Shown: positions 26,473-35,113 of the stretch, piece after piece | How the letters are laid out: every line of letters starts with the position of its first letter | Position numbering within the stretch: the first letter of the stretch is position 1 | NCBI GenBank assembly: GCA_050299835.1 | Contig: JBNKWP010000003.1 | Span: 62,001-126,000, forward strand | Direction: 5' to 3' | Length of the DNA stretch: 64,000 bases | From: JAJDOD01 sp050299835 | GTDB lineage: Bacteria > Pseudomonadota > Alphaproteobacteria > Rhodobacterales > Rhodobacteraceae | Program-made: the position numbers and the translations under genes | The notes under the pieces: model-generated | The model's input: only the letters and a program-made list of their open reading frames with translations | Databases searched by the model: none | Told to the model about the DNA's origin: nothing

Positions 26473-26781
26473 GCGGGCTCCTCCTTGAAATGGCAGCGAC
26501 GGTGGGCCGGATCCACTGCGCCGGCAGCGGGCCTGACGCGGAATATTCAAACGTTTTCAAATGCCGAACGGTCGAAAATACGCCGGCAGGGCTGGTCTAA
26601 AACCCAAAAAATCGAACTCAATTTGCATAGATGCTAGGCGCAGTTGCCGGAATGTGGCAAGTTAAATTACTGTTAAATGCCCCGGCATGGATTGCGCCGG
26701 GCCATGTTTTGATTTGGTTTTGTTATTCCGGCGGCGGCTTGCAGCGCCAGTGTGCGCGGCCGCAGGGGCAGAGGATTTCAT
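26473..26781. promoter_or_regulatory. Divergent promoter region between tyrosinase and EAD-protease operons
   Basis: These 309 bases hold no credible gene. GC content drops toward the plus-strand side, with runs of A at 26606-26612 and a repeated GTTAAAT in AAGTTAAATTACTGTTAAAT near 26660. Both operons must start here, so shared control is likely. I could not fix -10/-35 boxes with confidence. Confidence 0.5.
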
Positions 26782-27861
26782 ATGCGCCTGAGCAACGACG
26801 CAAGAAGACAACTGCACGCAATTCTTCTGGATGCCTATCCCGGCATCGCCTCCTTTGCGCTGGTGCTTGAAATAAACGGGCGCAACTTCGAGGACTATGC
26901 CGAAGGCGGCGGGCGGCGCGAAAAATACATCAAGGTTATTGTGAGGGCAGAGGCCGGCAATTGGGTCGAAGACCTGATCGGCGCCGTCTATGACGACCAG
27001 GACGGAAACGAGCCCACGCAAAGCGCGCTGCAGACCCTGGCCGAACAGATCCGGGCCGAAAGCGATTCACCCATCTCTCCCCTGACACCGGGCACACATA
27101 TTGCGCCCGCGTTTTCAGACGAAGCCGACGAGGCACGGCAATCAGCCTTTGAGCGCATGGTGCGGCGCGGCCAGTCGGATGCGGATCTGCGGGCCTATAT
27201 CTCGGCCCTGACCGGCTTTGCCGATGCCGCTTGCGCGGTGGAATGGGACGGGCAGCATCAGGGCACGGGGTTTTTGATCGGCCCGCGCACCATCATCACC
27301 AACCAGCATGTCATCGACCCGATGCCCCGGGACAGCGCCGATGGGCTGAGCGCACGGTTCGGCTATGCCCTGGACCCGAACGGGCAGGTCCAGAACGGAA
27401 CATCCGTCGGGTTCGACACCGGCTGGCATGTGTTCTCGCGGCCACCCGATCCAAGTGACGAGGATGACGGGCCCGATGCCATCCCGTCGGATGAAAACCT
27501 CGATTATGCAATCGTGCGGCTCGAGGCCGCGCCCGATGGCGTGGCGCCGCTGCCGCTCTCACCATTGGGCGAAGCAAGCCAGGGCAACGACATCACCATC
27601 GTTCACCACCCCAATGGCGCGCCTCTCCGGATCTCCAAGGGACGGCTCACCGCGATCACCGGCGAGAACCGCCGCCTGCGTTACGACGCCAATACCAAGA
27701 AGGGATCATCGGGCGGTCTTGTCTGCGATCACGCGGGCCGGTGGATCGGACTTCACCACACGGGCGATCCGAATTTCTCCCGCATGGCATCCTACAATCA
27801 GGCCATCATGTTCAGCCTGATCGTTCGGGATATTGAAGATAACGCAATCGAGATCATCTGA
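26782..27861 (+). CDS. EAD-linked trypsin-like serine protease
   Basis: 359 residues from the ATG at 26782 (GAGG site upstream). Residues 1-~95 are a small helical domain starting MRLSNDARRQLHAILLDAYP that closely parallels the start of the next gene (shared GR-F-DY, GG-RR-KY and NW spacing). I read it as an effector-associated domain (EAD), the adaptor that tethers effectors to NTPase sensors in bacterial conflict systems. Residues ~145-359 are a chymotrypsin-fold protease with H176 (TNQHVID), D241 (LDYAIVRLE) and S310 (KGSSGGLVCD), a complete triad. With no signal peptide, it would cut cytoplasmic targets. Probably kept inactive until recruited by the STAND partner; that is inference from such systems. 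Confidence 0.88.
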   Translation: MRLSNDARRQLHAILLDAYPGIASFALVLEINGRNFEDYAEGGGRREKYIKVIVRAEAGNWVEDLIGAVYDDQDGNEPTQSALQTLAEQIRAESDSPISPLTPGTHIAPAFSDEADEARQSAFERMVRRGQSDADLRAYISALTGFADAACAVEWDGQHQGTGFLIGPRTIITNQHVIDPMPRDSADGLSARFGYALDPNGQVQNGTSVGFDTGWHVFSRPPDPSDEDDGPDAIPSDENLDYAIVRLEAAPDGVAPLPLSPLGEASQGNDITIVHHPNGAPLRISKGRLTAITGENRRLRYDANTKKGSSGGLVCDHAGRWIGLHHTGDPNFSRMASYNQAIMFSLIVRDIEDNAIEII

Positions 27862-27867
27862 CGAAAA

Positions 27868-28947
27868 ATGCGCCTTAACCCGACCGATAAACAAGCGCTC
27901 AATTCGTTCCTGTTGGACGCGTTCCAGTCGACGGAAACGCTTGAAAGCATTGTGAGCGCTACGGGCCGCGTCTTCGCGGATTACACAACCGGGGGGAACC
28001 GGCGCCACAAATACGCGCAGGTGGTCGATAATGCAGCGGCGGAGAACTGGCTGGATGAGCTGGTGGAGGCTGCTTTCCGCTGGCTGGATGAAGACGATAC
28101 GGAGAACCAGGACGCGCTGGCCGACCTTGCCCAACGGATATTTCCGCCGACCGCCGCGGGTGCGCCGCATACGCATCTGCTGACCAGCAACATGGCCTTT
28201 GTGAACAGGGATCGGATGCGCGATGCGGTGTCGAACGTGATGAACACGGGGACGCCTTCGGTCCTGATCGTCAAAGGCGAGACTTTGGCCGGGGCCAGCT
28301 ATTGCTGGCATCTTGTGCGCCACGTCGCCCAGGAAGCCGGTGACGTGCATACCGTGCAGATCGATTTCGACCGATTGGCAGTCCCTCTGGTTCCTGAGGC
28401 AGTGATGCGGACGATCGGCATCAAGGCCGGATTTGGTCCGGTTCCAAGCCGGAACGATCTTATCGGTTCGGATGGCGAGCCCGACGAACACTCGCCCCAG
28501 CTTGTGCAGGCGCTGTCGCAGTGGTTCCTTCAGAAATCCGGGGAATTCATTGCCGAGAAGGGCCGGAACATCTGGTTCGTATTCGATAACGCCCATCGGG
28601 ACCGGATTCATCCGGCGACCAAAGAGATGCTCATTCAGATCATGAATGAGGTGGGCACGGGGCAGGTCAACGGTCTGGCCATCTTCATCCTGGGATGTGA
28701 CACCACCCCGCCCCATTCCTTCATGATCGAGGAGATCGAGGTTCCGAAACTGGCCCGCACCGATATCCGTGACTACCTTGCGGCAGCCATTGACGCGCGG
28801 GGGGAGCCGGCCGGGGGCCTGGGAAACTATCCCACAGTGGACGAGGCGCTGGACGACATCACCCAGGACTGCAATTTCATGACAGCCAATGTCGAGCAGC
28901 TGCGCGCCATCACGATCCAGCTCACATCGCTGATGCGGGGCTTGTAG
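27868..28947 (+). CDS. EAD-linked P-loop protein with degenerate Walker A (pseudo-NTPase)
   Basis: 359 residues, six bases after the protease gene. The N-terminus (MRLNPTDKQALNSFLLDAF ... GGNRRHKY ... NWLDELVEAAF) is homologous by eye to the EAD of the protease. The remainder looks like a P-loop NTPase core: a beta strand SVLIVKGE, then ETLAGASYCW, and a Walker-B-like strand NIWFVFDNAH. The Walker A lysine is replaced: G137-ETLA-G142-A143-S144. ATP hydrolysis is therefore unlikely, and I infer an adaptor bridging protease and STAND ATPase. It ends directly at the ATG of the STAND gene. Confidence 0.8.
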   Translation: MRLNPTDKQALNSFLLDAFQSTETLESIVSATGRVFADYTTGGNRRHKYAQVVDNAAAENWLDELVEAAFRWLDEDDTENQDALADLAQRIFPPTAAGAPHTHLLTSNMAFVNRDRMRDAVSNVMNTGTPSVLIVKGETLAGASYCWHLVRHVAQEAGDVHTVQIDFDRLAVPLVPEAVMRTIGIKAGFGPVPSRNDLIGSDGEPDEHSPQLVQALSQWFLQKSGEFIAEKGRNIWFVFDNAHRDRIHPATKEMLIQIMNEVGTGQVNGLAIFILGCDTTPPHSFMIEEIEVPKLARTDIRDYLAAAIDARGEPAGGLGNYPTVDEALDDITQDCNFMTANVEQLRAITIQLTSLMRGL

Positions 28948-31806
28948 ATGGCCATCAAACGCGACAGCGCCCTTTGGCAACATATGCAAAGCCGCAGACC
29001 GCAGCGGCCCGTAGCGGCCTCGGGCGATCGTTCCGTGGACGCCAAAGCTCAAATGGCCCAGATCCGGGAACAGTTCGACCACAGGGACGATCCGGCACCG
29101 ATCGGGCCCTGGGCCAAGGCGGCGTCAGTGTTGGTCCATTTTGATGTATCGGAGCTGAGATCCGCGGATGGCAGGGCGCTGGCCGACCAAGACATGGAAT
29201 TGTTTTCCGCGTTGCTCGAAACCAGTATCCTTGCCCATGCATCCGGTGGACGGCGGCTTTTGCCTCTTGAAGATCGGCGCAGGCACTTGCGGGCCTTGGG
29301 CACGCGCAGCGCAATGGAGGAATGCCTGGCGTCCAATCGACCCACGCCGGACATGCCGGTGCAAAAGGCATTCGAACAGATCGTCAAGGGCCCGGATGCG
29401 GTCTCCGAGATTCTGGAGCGCGGAGATCAGGACGAGTATGAGGCCCTGGCCGATGCGTTGCTTTGGGTAGAAGACATTCTGGACGAGCTGCCAACGCGCA
29501 AGGAGGTGTTGGAGCGTTTGGCCAAGCTGCGCATTTCGGCGCCGCTGGAACGGTTGGTTGGCACCCATTTCGCCGGGCGTCAGGATGTGCTTGCGGAGTT
29601 GCTTGACTATTTCAGCAGCCCGAACGCGGCGCAAAGCGTCTTCTATCTCCACGGAACGGGCGGCACCGGAAAATCGACCGTTCTGGCGAAATTCGCGCTC
29701 GACCTGCGCAGAGACGGACAGGTTGACCAGATTGTCTACCTCAACTTCGACCGTGCCGCTCTGGACGTGCGCGAACCTCTCACGGTGCTGCGCGAGATCG
29801 TCTCGCAGCTCTTCGACCAGACCCGCAGTGAAGAACTGAGGGAGTTGCGCAAGGAGATCGAGCTTTATACCCGGAGGTTCAAAGGCGGGCGCAACGTTTT
29901 AGAGTCCAGCTTTGATGGCGGCGGCGGCTGGGAAGACCTGGTGGGGCTTGTCGGCAAGGCGATCAGTGACATCGAAGGCACGCGGCCGATCCTTCTGCTT
30001 ATCGACACATTCGAAAGCGCCCAGCGTTTGGGGGAAAGCGCCGTTCGCGAGTTGTGGCGCATGTTCACGACACTTGCGACAACAACAGAGCGGTTGCGCT
30101 GCGTGGCCGCCGGAAGGGTGGATTCCTTCAGGATCTTTGAAAACACACATGAACTGAGCGGGCTTGAACCGATTGCGGTCGAAAAGGTTCTGGAAAGCAT
30201 CTGTGACCAGAAACTGCCTGCGGATCTGGTGTCCGACGTCTTCGCAACCACAAACGGTCGCCCGCTTGGGGTGGTGATCGCCGGGCATTATCTCAAGCGG
30301 CTGGGGGTCTCGAAACTGGCCAATCCGCAAGCGCGTGCCGATGCCTTGATGGACGTGCATTCCGAACAGGCCGAGGCGGTGCTTTATAATCGCGTGCTTG
30401 GTCAGATAACGAACCCTTTGGTGCGCCGGCTGTCGCGGATCGGGTTGTTGCTGCGCTATGTCACCCCGGGCCTGATCCAGCATGTGCTTGCACCTGCCAT
30501 CGACATGGAAATGGACGAATTCGAGGCGCGTGGGGTTTTCGACGCCTATCATCAGGAGATCGACCTGACAGAACCCGGCACGGCCGCGTGGGGCGAACCG
30601 CTTTTGGCGCACCGGTCTGATGTGCGTAACCTCATGCTGGAGGATTTGCGCGCCTTCGACCCTGATAAAGTGCGAAAGCTCGACCTTCTTGCCATCGCGT
30701 TTTTTGAACAGAAACCAGGCCCGATGGCGCGTGCGGAGGAGATCTATCACCGCTGCTTTGTCGAGGAGGACGTCAAGACGGTGGACGCGCGCTGGGAAGA
30801 GGGGTGCGGCGTGTATCTGCAGGACATGATCACCGAAATCCCCGTCGGAAAACGGCCGTGGCTGGCGAACCGTCTTGGCGTCGATTTACCCAAGGATGCA
30901 CAGGCCGAGGCCGATCTTGCGGATTGGGAAACATTCGCGGTGCGCGCGGCACAGAGCCGTCTGGACCGGAACGATATTTCTGGCGCATTGGAGATTTTCG
31001 AACAAAGGCGCGAACGTACCGCAGGAAGCGTCCTCTATGCGCTACATGCAGATGCGCTTTCGCGGAGCGGTGAGATCGCCAAAGCCCGCGCCATGATTGA
31101 TGAGGGGCTCGCCGGAGCCGCAGAGGCCGCAAAGCGCGGGCCTGCTGCCGAGATGTACCTGATCCGGTCTCTAATTCACGAACGAAATCGGGAATTCGCA
31201 GTTGCGGGGCGCGATGCTGTCCGGGCCTATCGCATTGCCGAGGATCTGGAGCGCAAGGACCTGGTTCTGCGCGCGGTTTCCGTCCTGTTGCGCCTGCACC
31301 GGAAGTCCCAGGTCATCGAAGGTCCCAAGCGCGATCAACTGCTGGTCACCGCCAACCGGATTCTGGACGAGATTGGAGATAACGCGCTTCTCGAACAGCC
31401 CGGCCTTATGCGCACGCTTGCAGGCGAATTGGGTCCGACGCGACCCGACCTGCTTGTCCAGAGCCTCTACAGTTCAGGCCATGAGGCTATTGGCGTGCCA
31501 TCGCCCGACTACCGCGAAGTGGAGGCGGAGGCGACCAGGGAACTGGTGGAAGGAAACCTCGAAGAGGTGGCCGACATCATGGAACGCGTCCAGGAGGACA
31601 ACAAGACAAGCCTTCGGGATGTAACGTCGATCCTAGTCAGCACGGCGATTGAGCGCAACGTGCTGAACGAGGTTGCCGGACCGCTGGCCAAGCTTCTGGC
31701 CGCCGAGGTGGATCAGCTTATCGGAGCCTTTCCCTCGCCTTCGATGAAGAAACGGTCGGTAAATGCGCTTTGGGAAAAAGTGAAATCGGCGGCGTTGGAC
31801 CTGTAG
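28948..31806 (+). CDS. STAND-type AAA+ NTPase with TPR-like sensor
   Basis: 952 residues; its ATG follows the previous TAG directly. Residues 1-~200 are an uncharacterised mostly helical region without obvious EAD similarity. An NTPase module starts near residue 205 (LVGTHFAGRQDVLAELL) with intact Walker A G236-TGGTGKST and Walker B ILLLID353TFE. A winged-helix-like region follows. From about residue 640 come TPR-like helical pairs (GALEIFEQRRERTAGSVLYA; KARAMIDEGLAGAAEAAKRG). This is the STAND layout: helical repeats sense a trigger, ATP drives oligomerisation, and the N-terminus engages effectors. The adjacent EAD-protease is the likely effector. The trigger is unknown. Confidence 0.88.
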   Translation: MAIKRDSALWQHMQSRRPQRPVAASGDRSVDAKAQMAQIREQFDHRDDPAPIGPWAKAASVLVHFDVSELRSADGRALADQDMELFSALLETSILAHASGGRRLLPLEDRRRHLRALGTRSAMEECLASNRPTPDMPVQKAFEQIVKGPDAVSEILERGDQDEYEALADALLWVEDILDELPTRKEVLERLAKLRISAPLERLVGTHFAGRQDVLAELLDYFSSPNAAQSVFYLHGTGGTGKSTVLAKFALDLRRDGQVDQIVYLNFDRAALDVREPLTVLREIVSQLFDQTRSEELRELRKEIELYTRRFKGGRNVLESSFDGGGGWEDLVGLVGKAISDIEGTRPILLLIDTFESAQRLGESAVRELWRMFTTLATTTERLRCVAAGRVDSFRIFENTHELSGLEPIAVEKVLESICDQKLPADLVSDVFATTNGRPLGVVIAGHYLKRLGVSKLANPQARADALMDVHSEQAEAVLYNRVLGQITNPLVRRLSRIGLLLRYVTPGLIQHVLAPAIDMEMDEFEARGVFDAYHQEIDLTEPGTAAWGEPLLAHRSDVRNLMLEDLRAFDPDKVRKLDLLAIAFFEQKPGPMARAEEIYHRCFVEEDVKTVDARWEEGCGVYLQDMITEIPVGKRPWLANRLGVDLPKDAQAEADLADWETFAVRAAQSRLDRNDISGALEIFEQRRERTAGSVLYALHADALSRSGEIAKARAMIDEGLAGAAEAAKRGPAAEMYLIRSLIHERNREFAVAGRDAVRAYRIAEDLERKDLVLRAVSVLLRLHRKSQVIEGPKRDQLLVTANRILDEIGDNALLEQPGLMRTLAGELGPTRPDLLVQSLYSSGHEAIGVPSPDYREVEAEATRELVEGNLEEVADIMERVQEDNKTSLRDVTSILVSTAIERNVLNEVAGPLAKLLAAEVDQLIGAFPSPSMKKRSVNALWEKVKSAALDL

Positions 31807-31819
31807 GGTCGCGCCGGTT

Positions 31820-32386
31820 TCATCCGAGGCTTTCCCGCGCGATTCCAAGCACCAGCTGCCGGATGGCCAGGGTGCGGGCCGATGCGATGTTGGCCGCCGT
31901 TGGCCTGCCGTGGATTGGTGCCTCGATCGAGAAGCCCCGCGCGACCTCCCTTCCGCCGCCTTCGGGTGCCACGAAATACTGACCGGCCACGCGAAACGTG
32001 CCGCGCCGCGTGGCATGGTAATCCTCGACGCGCACGTCGATCCTCGCCTGCGCGGGGTCGCGGAATGGCCAGGGTTCGGGCGCAACGATCCGGTTGGTCA
32101 CTACGCCAAGTTCCCGCGCAATCTGCAAGGTCATCGCCCGCGCCGGTTCATCCGACCAAAGGGGACCCAGGGGAACGAGTGTGCCGTCCTTGCCTGAAAC
32201 CACGATTTCCTCGGTGGTGGCATAGATCGGCATTGTCACAGTCGCCACTTCGATGCTGCGGTAGGCGATACCGACCCGTTCGGTCGGCGATGCGGCCACG
32301 GTTTCACCCGCGGGGGCGACGCGAATCTCGGTTTCCGAGCATCCCAAGAGGGTCAGGGCAGCGATAAGGGCAGGCAGTCGGTTCAT
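31820..32386 (-). CDS. pqiC: PqiC-type ABC-transport auxiliary lipoprotein (DUF330/ABC_trans_aux)
   Basis: 188 residues with a lipoprotein signal MNRLPALIAALTLLGC, lipidated on C16. The body has the family-typical RVGIAYRSIEVATVTMP start and TMPIYATTEEIV. PqiC is an outer-membrane lipoprotein that works with the PqiB needle in trans-periplasmic lipid movement. It is last gene of the minus-strand pqi operon, four bases after pqiB, and converges at 13 bases with the STAND gene. Confidence 0.85.
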   Translation of the reverse strand: MNRLPALIAALTLLGCSETEIRVAPAGETVAASPTERVGIAYRSIEVATVTMPIYATTEEIVVSGKDGTLVPLGPLWSDEPARAMTLQIARELGVVTNRIVAPEPWPFRDPAQARIDVRVEDYHATRRGTFRVAGQYFVAPEGGGREVARGFSIEAPIHGRPTAANIASARTLAIRQLVLGIARESLG

Positions 32387-32390
32387 GAGG

Positions 32391-34496
32391 TCAGCGTCCC
32401 GTCAGAATGGAGTTCGGATTGCGCGCGATCTGGCGCGTCAGGCGCTCAAGCGATGCTGCGGCGGCCTCGATCTGACGCAGAGCAGCAGACAGTTCGCGAC
32501 CGACTTCGCCATCGCGCGAGTAGTCATTCAGGGTCAGACCCGCCTGCCCCGCTACCGCGTTCAGCCGCTGCGCGATTTCCGGTAGGGTCTTGCTGGCCTC
32601 GGCTATGGCCTCGGCAGCGTCGCGGGCGGATGTGAGGGCGACATTGGCGTTTTCGACAAGCCCGCCTTCGCGCAGTTCGGCGAGAGTGGTGCGCAGGTCC
32701 GTCAGCGTCGCGTTCAGTTCGGCCGGCAAAGCCCTGGCGCTGTCCTGATTCAGGATTGCCTCGGCGGAGGCAAGCAGCGATTCGGTGCGATCCGCGAGAT
32801 CCTTCAGGGACAGCGCCTCCGCCTCACTCAGAACGGCGCTTGCCTGATTGGCCAGTCCAGGCAGAGTGTCGGCGGCCGTTTCTATCGCCGCCACGGTATC
32901 GGTCAGCTTGGCAACCAGCGCCGCTTCTTCGATATCGACAACGATTCCGTTTATGCGCTTCGCGGTGTCCTGAAGGCTTTCCGAGAGTGCGGAGATTTCG
33001 CCCGGGACCGCAGCGATCCCGTCGCTTTCAACGATGGCCCGCACGCTTGTGACGGTTGCGCGAAGCTCGGCGAGGGTCGCTGCAATGTCGGAGGGGATCG
33101 CCTTGGTGTCCTCGCTTGCAACAAGCGTGGTCGAGGCATCGAGAAAGGCGATTGCGCTTTCCAGAACGTCCTCGACAGGCAGGTTGTCCACGCGTCTGAG
33201 CAGATCCTGGACAGTCGTGGTCACGTCGGTGACGTTCGGTGCAACGGTAGGAAATTGAGGGAGCGGCTCCGCGCTTCTGTCCAGACTTTCCGGTTCGGCC
33301 TCGGGGTCGGTAAACAGTTCGACCTTGAGGCCCGTGGTCAGGATCGACGCATTGACCATTCGCGCCCTGAGGCCTTCTTCGACCTGCCGCGCGATGAAGT
33401 CGAGAAATGCCGTTTCCCGGTCCGCGTCATCGGGCGCCGAAAAGCCGATCCGCTCCGGCACCAGTCGCAGCGTCGTCAGCAGGCGGACCCGGCCATCGCC
33501 GAAGCGGGCCTCGTCCGTGATACCCGCAATCGTCGTGACCTCTCCGATCTGCACGCCGCCAAGCTGTACCGCCGACCCGACGCTGAGGCCGGGAAGGTTC
33601 TGATCGAAGATCGCGAGAAACTCGATGCCGCCCGCCTCGCTGTCGATGACAAAGCTCTGTCTCGCCTGACTTTCGTCAGAGAAGAGGACGAATTCGCGTC
33701 CCGCTTCGATCGGCTCGCCGCCGGAGCCCAGCGTGTCGAAGGTCACGCCGCCCGCGATCAGGGAGGCCAATGACGAGAAGTCCACCGACGCGCCGCCAGC
33801 ACCGAGCGAGAAACTGACGCCGGAGACATCCCAGAAACGGGTCGCCGAGGAGATCAGCCGGTCATAGGGGGCCAGAACCACCGCATCGGCCACCACGGTC
33901 AGACCGTCATCCGCGACCGTTGCTTCACCGATCTGCCCGACCTGCACACCCCGGTAGAGGATTGGTGTCGCCCTTGGCGGGAGGCCCGTGGTCGATGTCA
34001 GTGAAATCGTCGTGCCGGTTTCGCCGCCGGAGAGGAGAGGTGTCTCGTCCAGACCTTCGAACCGGGTTTCCGCCCCGCCGATGGTCCCGTCCCAGTCGCC
34101 TTCGATATAGACACCGGACAGGACGGTATCGAGGCCCGAGACACCCTGCGTCGTCACTTCGGGCCGCACCAGCCAGAAGCGGGAATCCGTATCGACGAAG
34201 GGCGCAATTTCCTGGTCCAGCCGGATGCCGACGATGACCTTATTGAGGTCCGCCGAAAATCTGATCCGTTCCACCAGCCCGACCGCAATGTCGCGATACC
34301 GGAGTTCGGTTTCGTCCGGATGCACGCCGGTCGCGCTCGAAAAAGCGACCTCGATCAGTGGACCGCGGCTTGCGTAGTTTTGCCATGCCACGCCCAGGGC
34401 GATTGCCAGCGCCAGCACCGGCACCAGCCAGACAAGGGAGAGCCGCCGCTGTTCGCGACCGGGTTCAACCTTCAGATCATCTATGCCGCCGCTCAT
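32391..34496 (-). CDS. pqiB: PqiB-type MCE protein
   Basis: 701 residues. One N-terminal membrane anchor (LVWLVPVLALAIALGVAW, about 23-40) is followed by three MCE/MlaD domains: RGPLIEVAFSSATGV near 44, PRATPILYRGVQVGQIGEA near 172, and VGSAVQLGGVQIGEVTTIAG near 300. A long helical tail (about 430-690), rich in A, E and L, would form the needle seen in PqiB-type hexamers. The stop-start overlap with pqiA (34493-34496) shows coupling. The role is lipid transfer between the membranes. Confidence 0.92.
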   Translation of the reverse strand: MSGGIDDLKVEPGREQRRLSLVWLVPVLALAIALGVAWQNYASRGPLIEVAFSSATGVHPDETELRYRDIAVGLVERIRFSADLNKVIVGIRLDQEIAPFVDTDSRFWLVRPEVTTQGVSGLDTVLSGVYIEGDWDGTIGGAETRFEGLDETPLLSGGETGTTISLTSTTGLPPRATPILYRGVQVGQIGEATVADDGLTVVADAVVLAPYDRLISSATRFWDVSGVSFSLGAGGASVDFSSLASLIAGGVTFDTLGSGGEPIEAGREFVLFSDESQARQSFVIDSEAGGIEFLAIFDQNLPGLSVGSAVQLGGVQIGEVTTIAGITDEARFGDGRVRLLTTLRLVPERIGFSAPDDADRETAFLDFIARQVEEGLRARMVNASILTTGLKVELFTDPEAEPESLDRSAEPLPQFPTVAPNVTDVTTTVQDLLRRVDNLPVEDVLESAIAFLDASTTLVASEDTKAIPSDIAATLAELRATVTSVRAIVESDGIAAVPGEISALSESLQDTAKRINGIVVDIEEAALVAKLTDTVAAIETAADTLPGLANQASAVLSEAEALSLKDLADRTESLLASAEAILNQDSARALPAELNATLTDLRTTLAELREGGLVENANVALTSARDAAEAIAEASKTLPEIAQRLNAVAGQAGLTLNDYSRDGEVGRELSAALRQIEAAAASLERLTRQIARNPNSILTGR

Positions 34497-35113
34497 GACA
34501 CCTCCGCCCGGCCCTGATCAGGCAGATAGTCCCAGATCAGGCGCGGGTCGAAGGATTTCGCCGCGAACATGGTGAAAATCACAGAAAGGGCAAATGCGAG
34601 CGAGGCCGGCCCCGGTTGTACCGAGGCAACCACGGACAGTTGGACCAGCGCGCTGAGAATCGCCACGACGAAAACGTCGATCATCGACCAGCGGCCAATG
34701 AATTCAATCACTTCAAAGAGCCGCATGCGACCCATGAGGGTTTTGCGCGATCGAAGTTGCACGGACAGGACCAGGTAACTTATGGCAAGAAACTTGGTGA
34801 TCGGAATGACAACGGAGGCGATCAGGACAATCAGGGCAATGCCGAAATCGCCGTGGCGGGCAATCTCCAATGCGCCGCCGATGATGGTGCTGTCCAAACG
34901 CTCGGTCGGCGTTTCTGTGACGAGCATTGGATAGAGGTTCGCCGGAATGTAGCAGACGACCCCCGCCAGCCACCATGCCATGACGCGCTGAAGGCTCAAC
35001 GCGTCGCGCGATGAAAGGTTCGCGCCGCATCTTGCGCAGGTCTCCGTCTGTCCGGGCCAGACCCGGGCGCAGGAACGGCAGGTCACCAGGCCAGATTCGC
35101 GCGCTGTGGTCAT
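34493..35113 (-). CDS. pqiA: PqiA-type membrane protein, second copy
   Basis: 206 residues. A zinc-ribbon-like CRSCARVWPGQTETCARCG precedes four predicted spans beginning VMAWWLAGVVCYIPANLYPM, a family hallmark. This is the second half of what E. coli encodes as one PqiA with two repeats; here the repeats are separate genes overlapping by four bases. It is probably the inner-membrane partner of the PqiB needle. Confidence 0.9.
   Translation of the reverse strand: MTTARESGLVTCRSCARVWPGQTETCARCGANLSSRDALSLQRVMAWWLAGVVCYIPANLYPMLVTETPTERLDSTIIGGALEIARHGDFGIALIVLIASVVIPITKFLAISYLVLSVQLRSRKTLMGRMRLFEVIEFIGRWSMIDVFVVAILSALVQLSVVASVQPGPASLAFALSVIFTMFAAKSFDPRLIWDYLPDQGRAEVS

Noticed and set aside
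22099..31806. Reading the block as a CBASS, retron or CRISPR-type defence locus
   Set aside because: No cyclase, CARF, reverse transcriptase, Cas gene or repeat array is present; the EAD/STAND reading fits better.
22099..31806. Genomic-island borders such as tRNA, att repeats, integrase or IS
   Set aside because: I searched both flanks by eye and found none, so I do not call a mobile element despite the accessory gene content.
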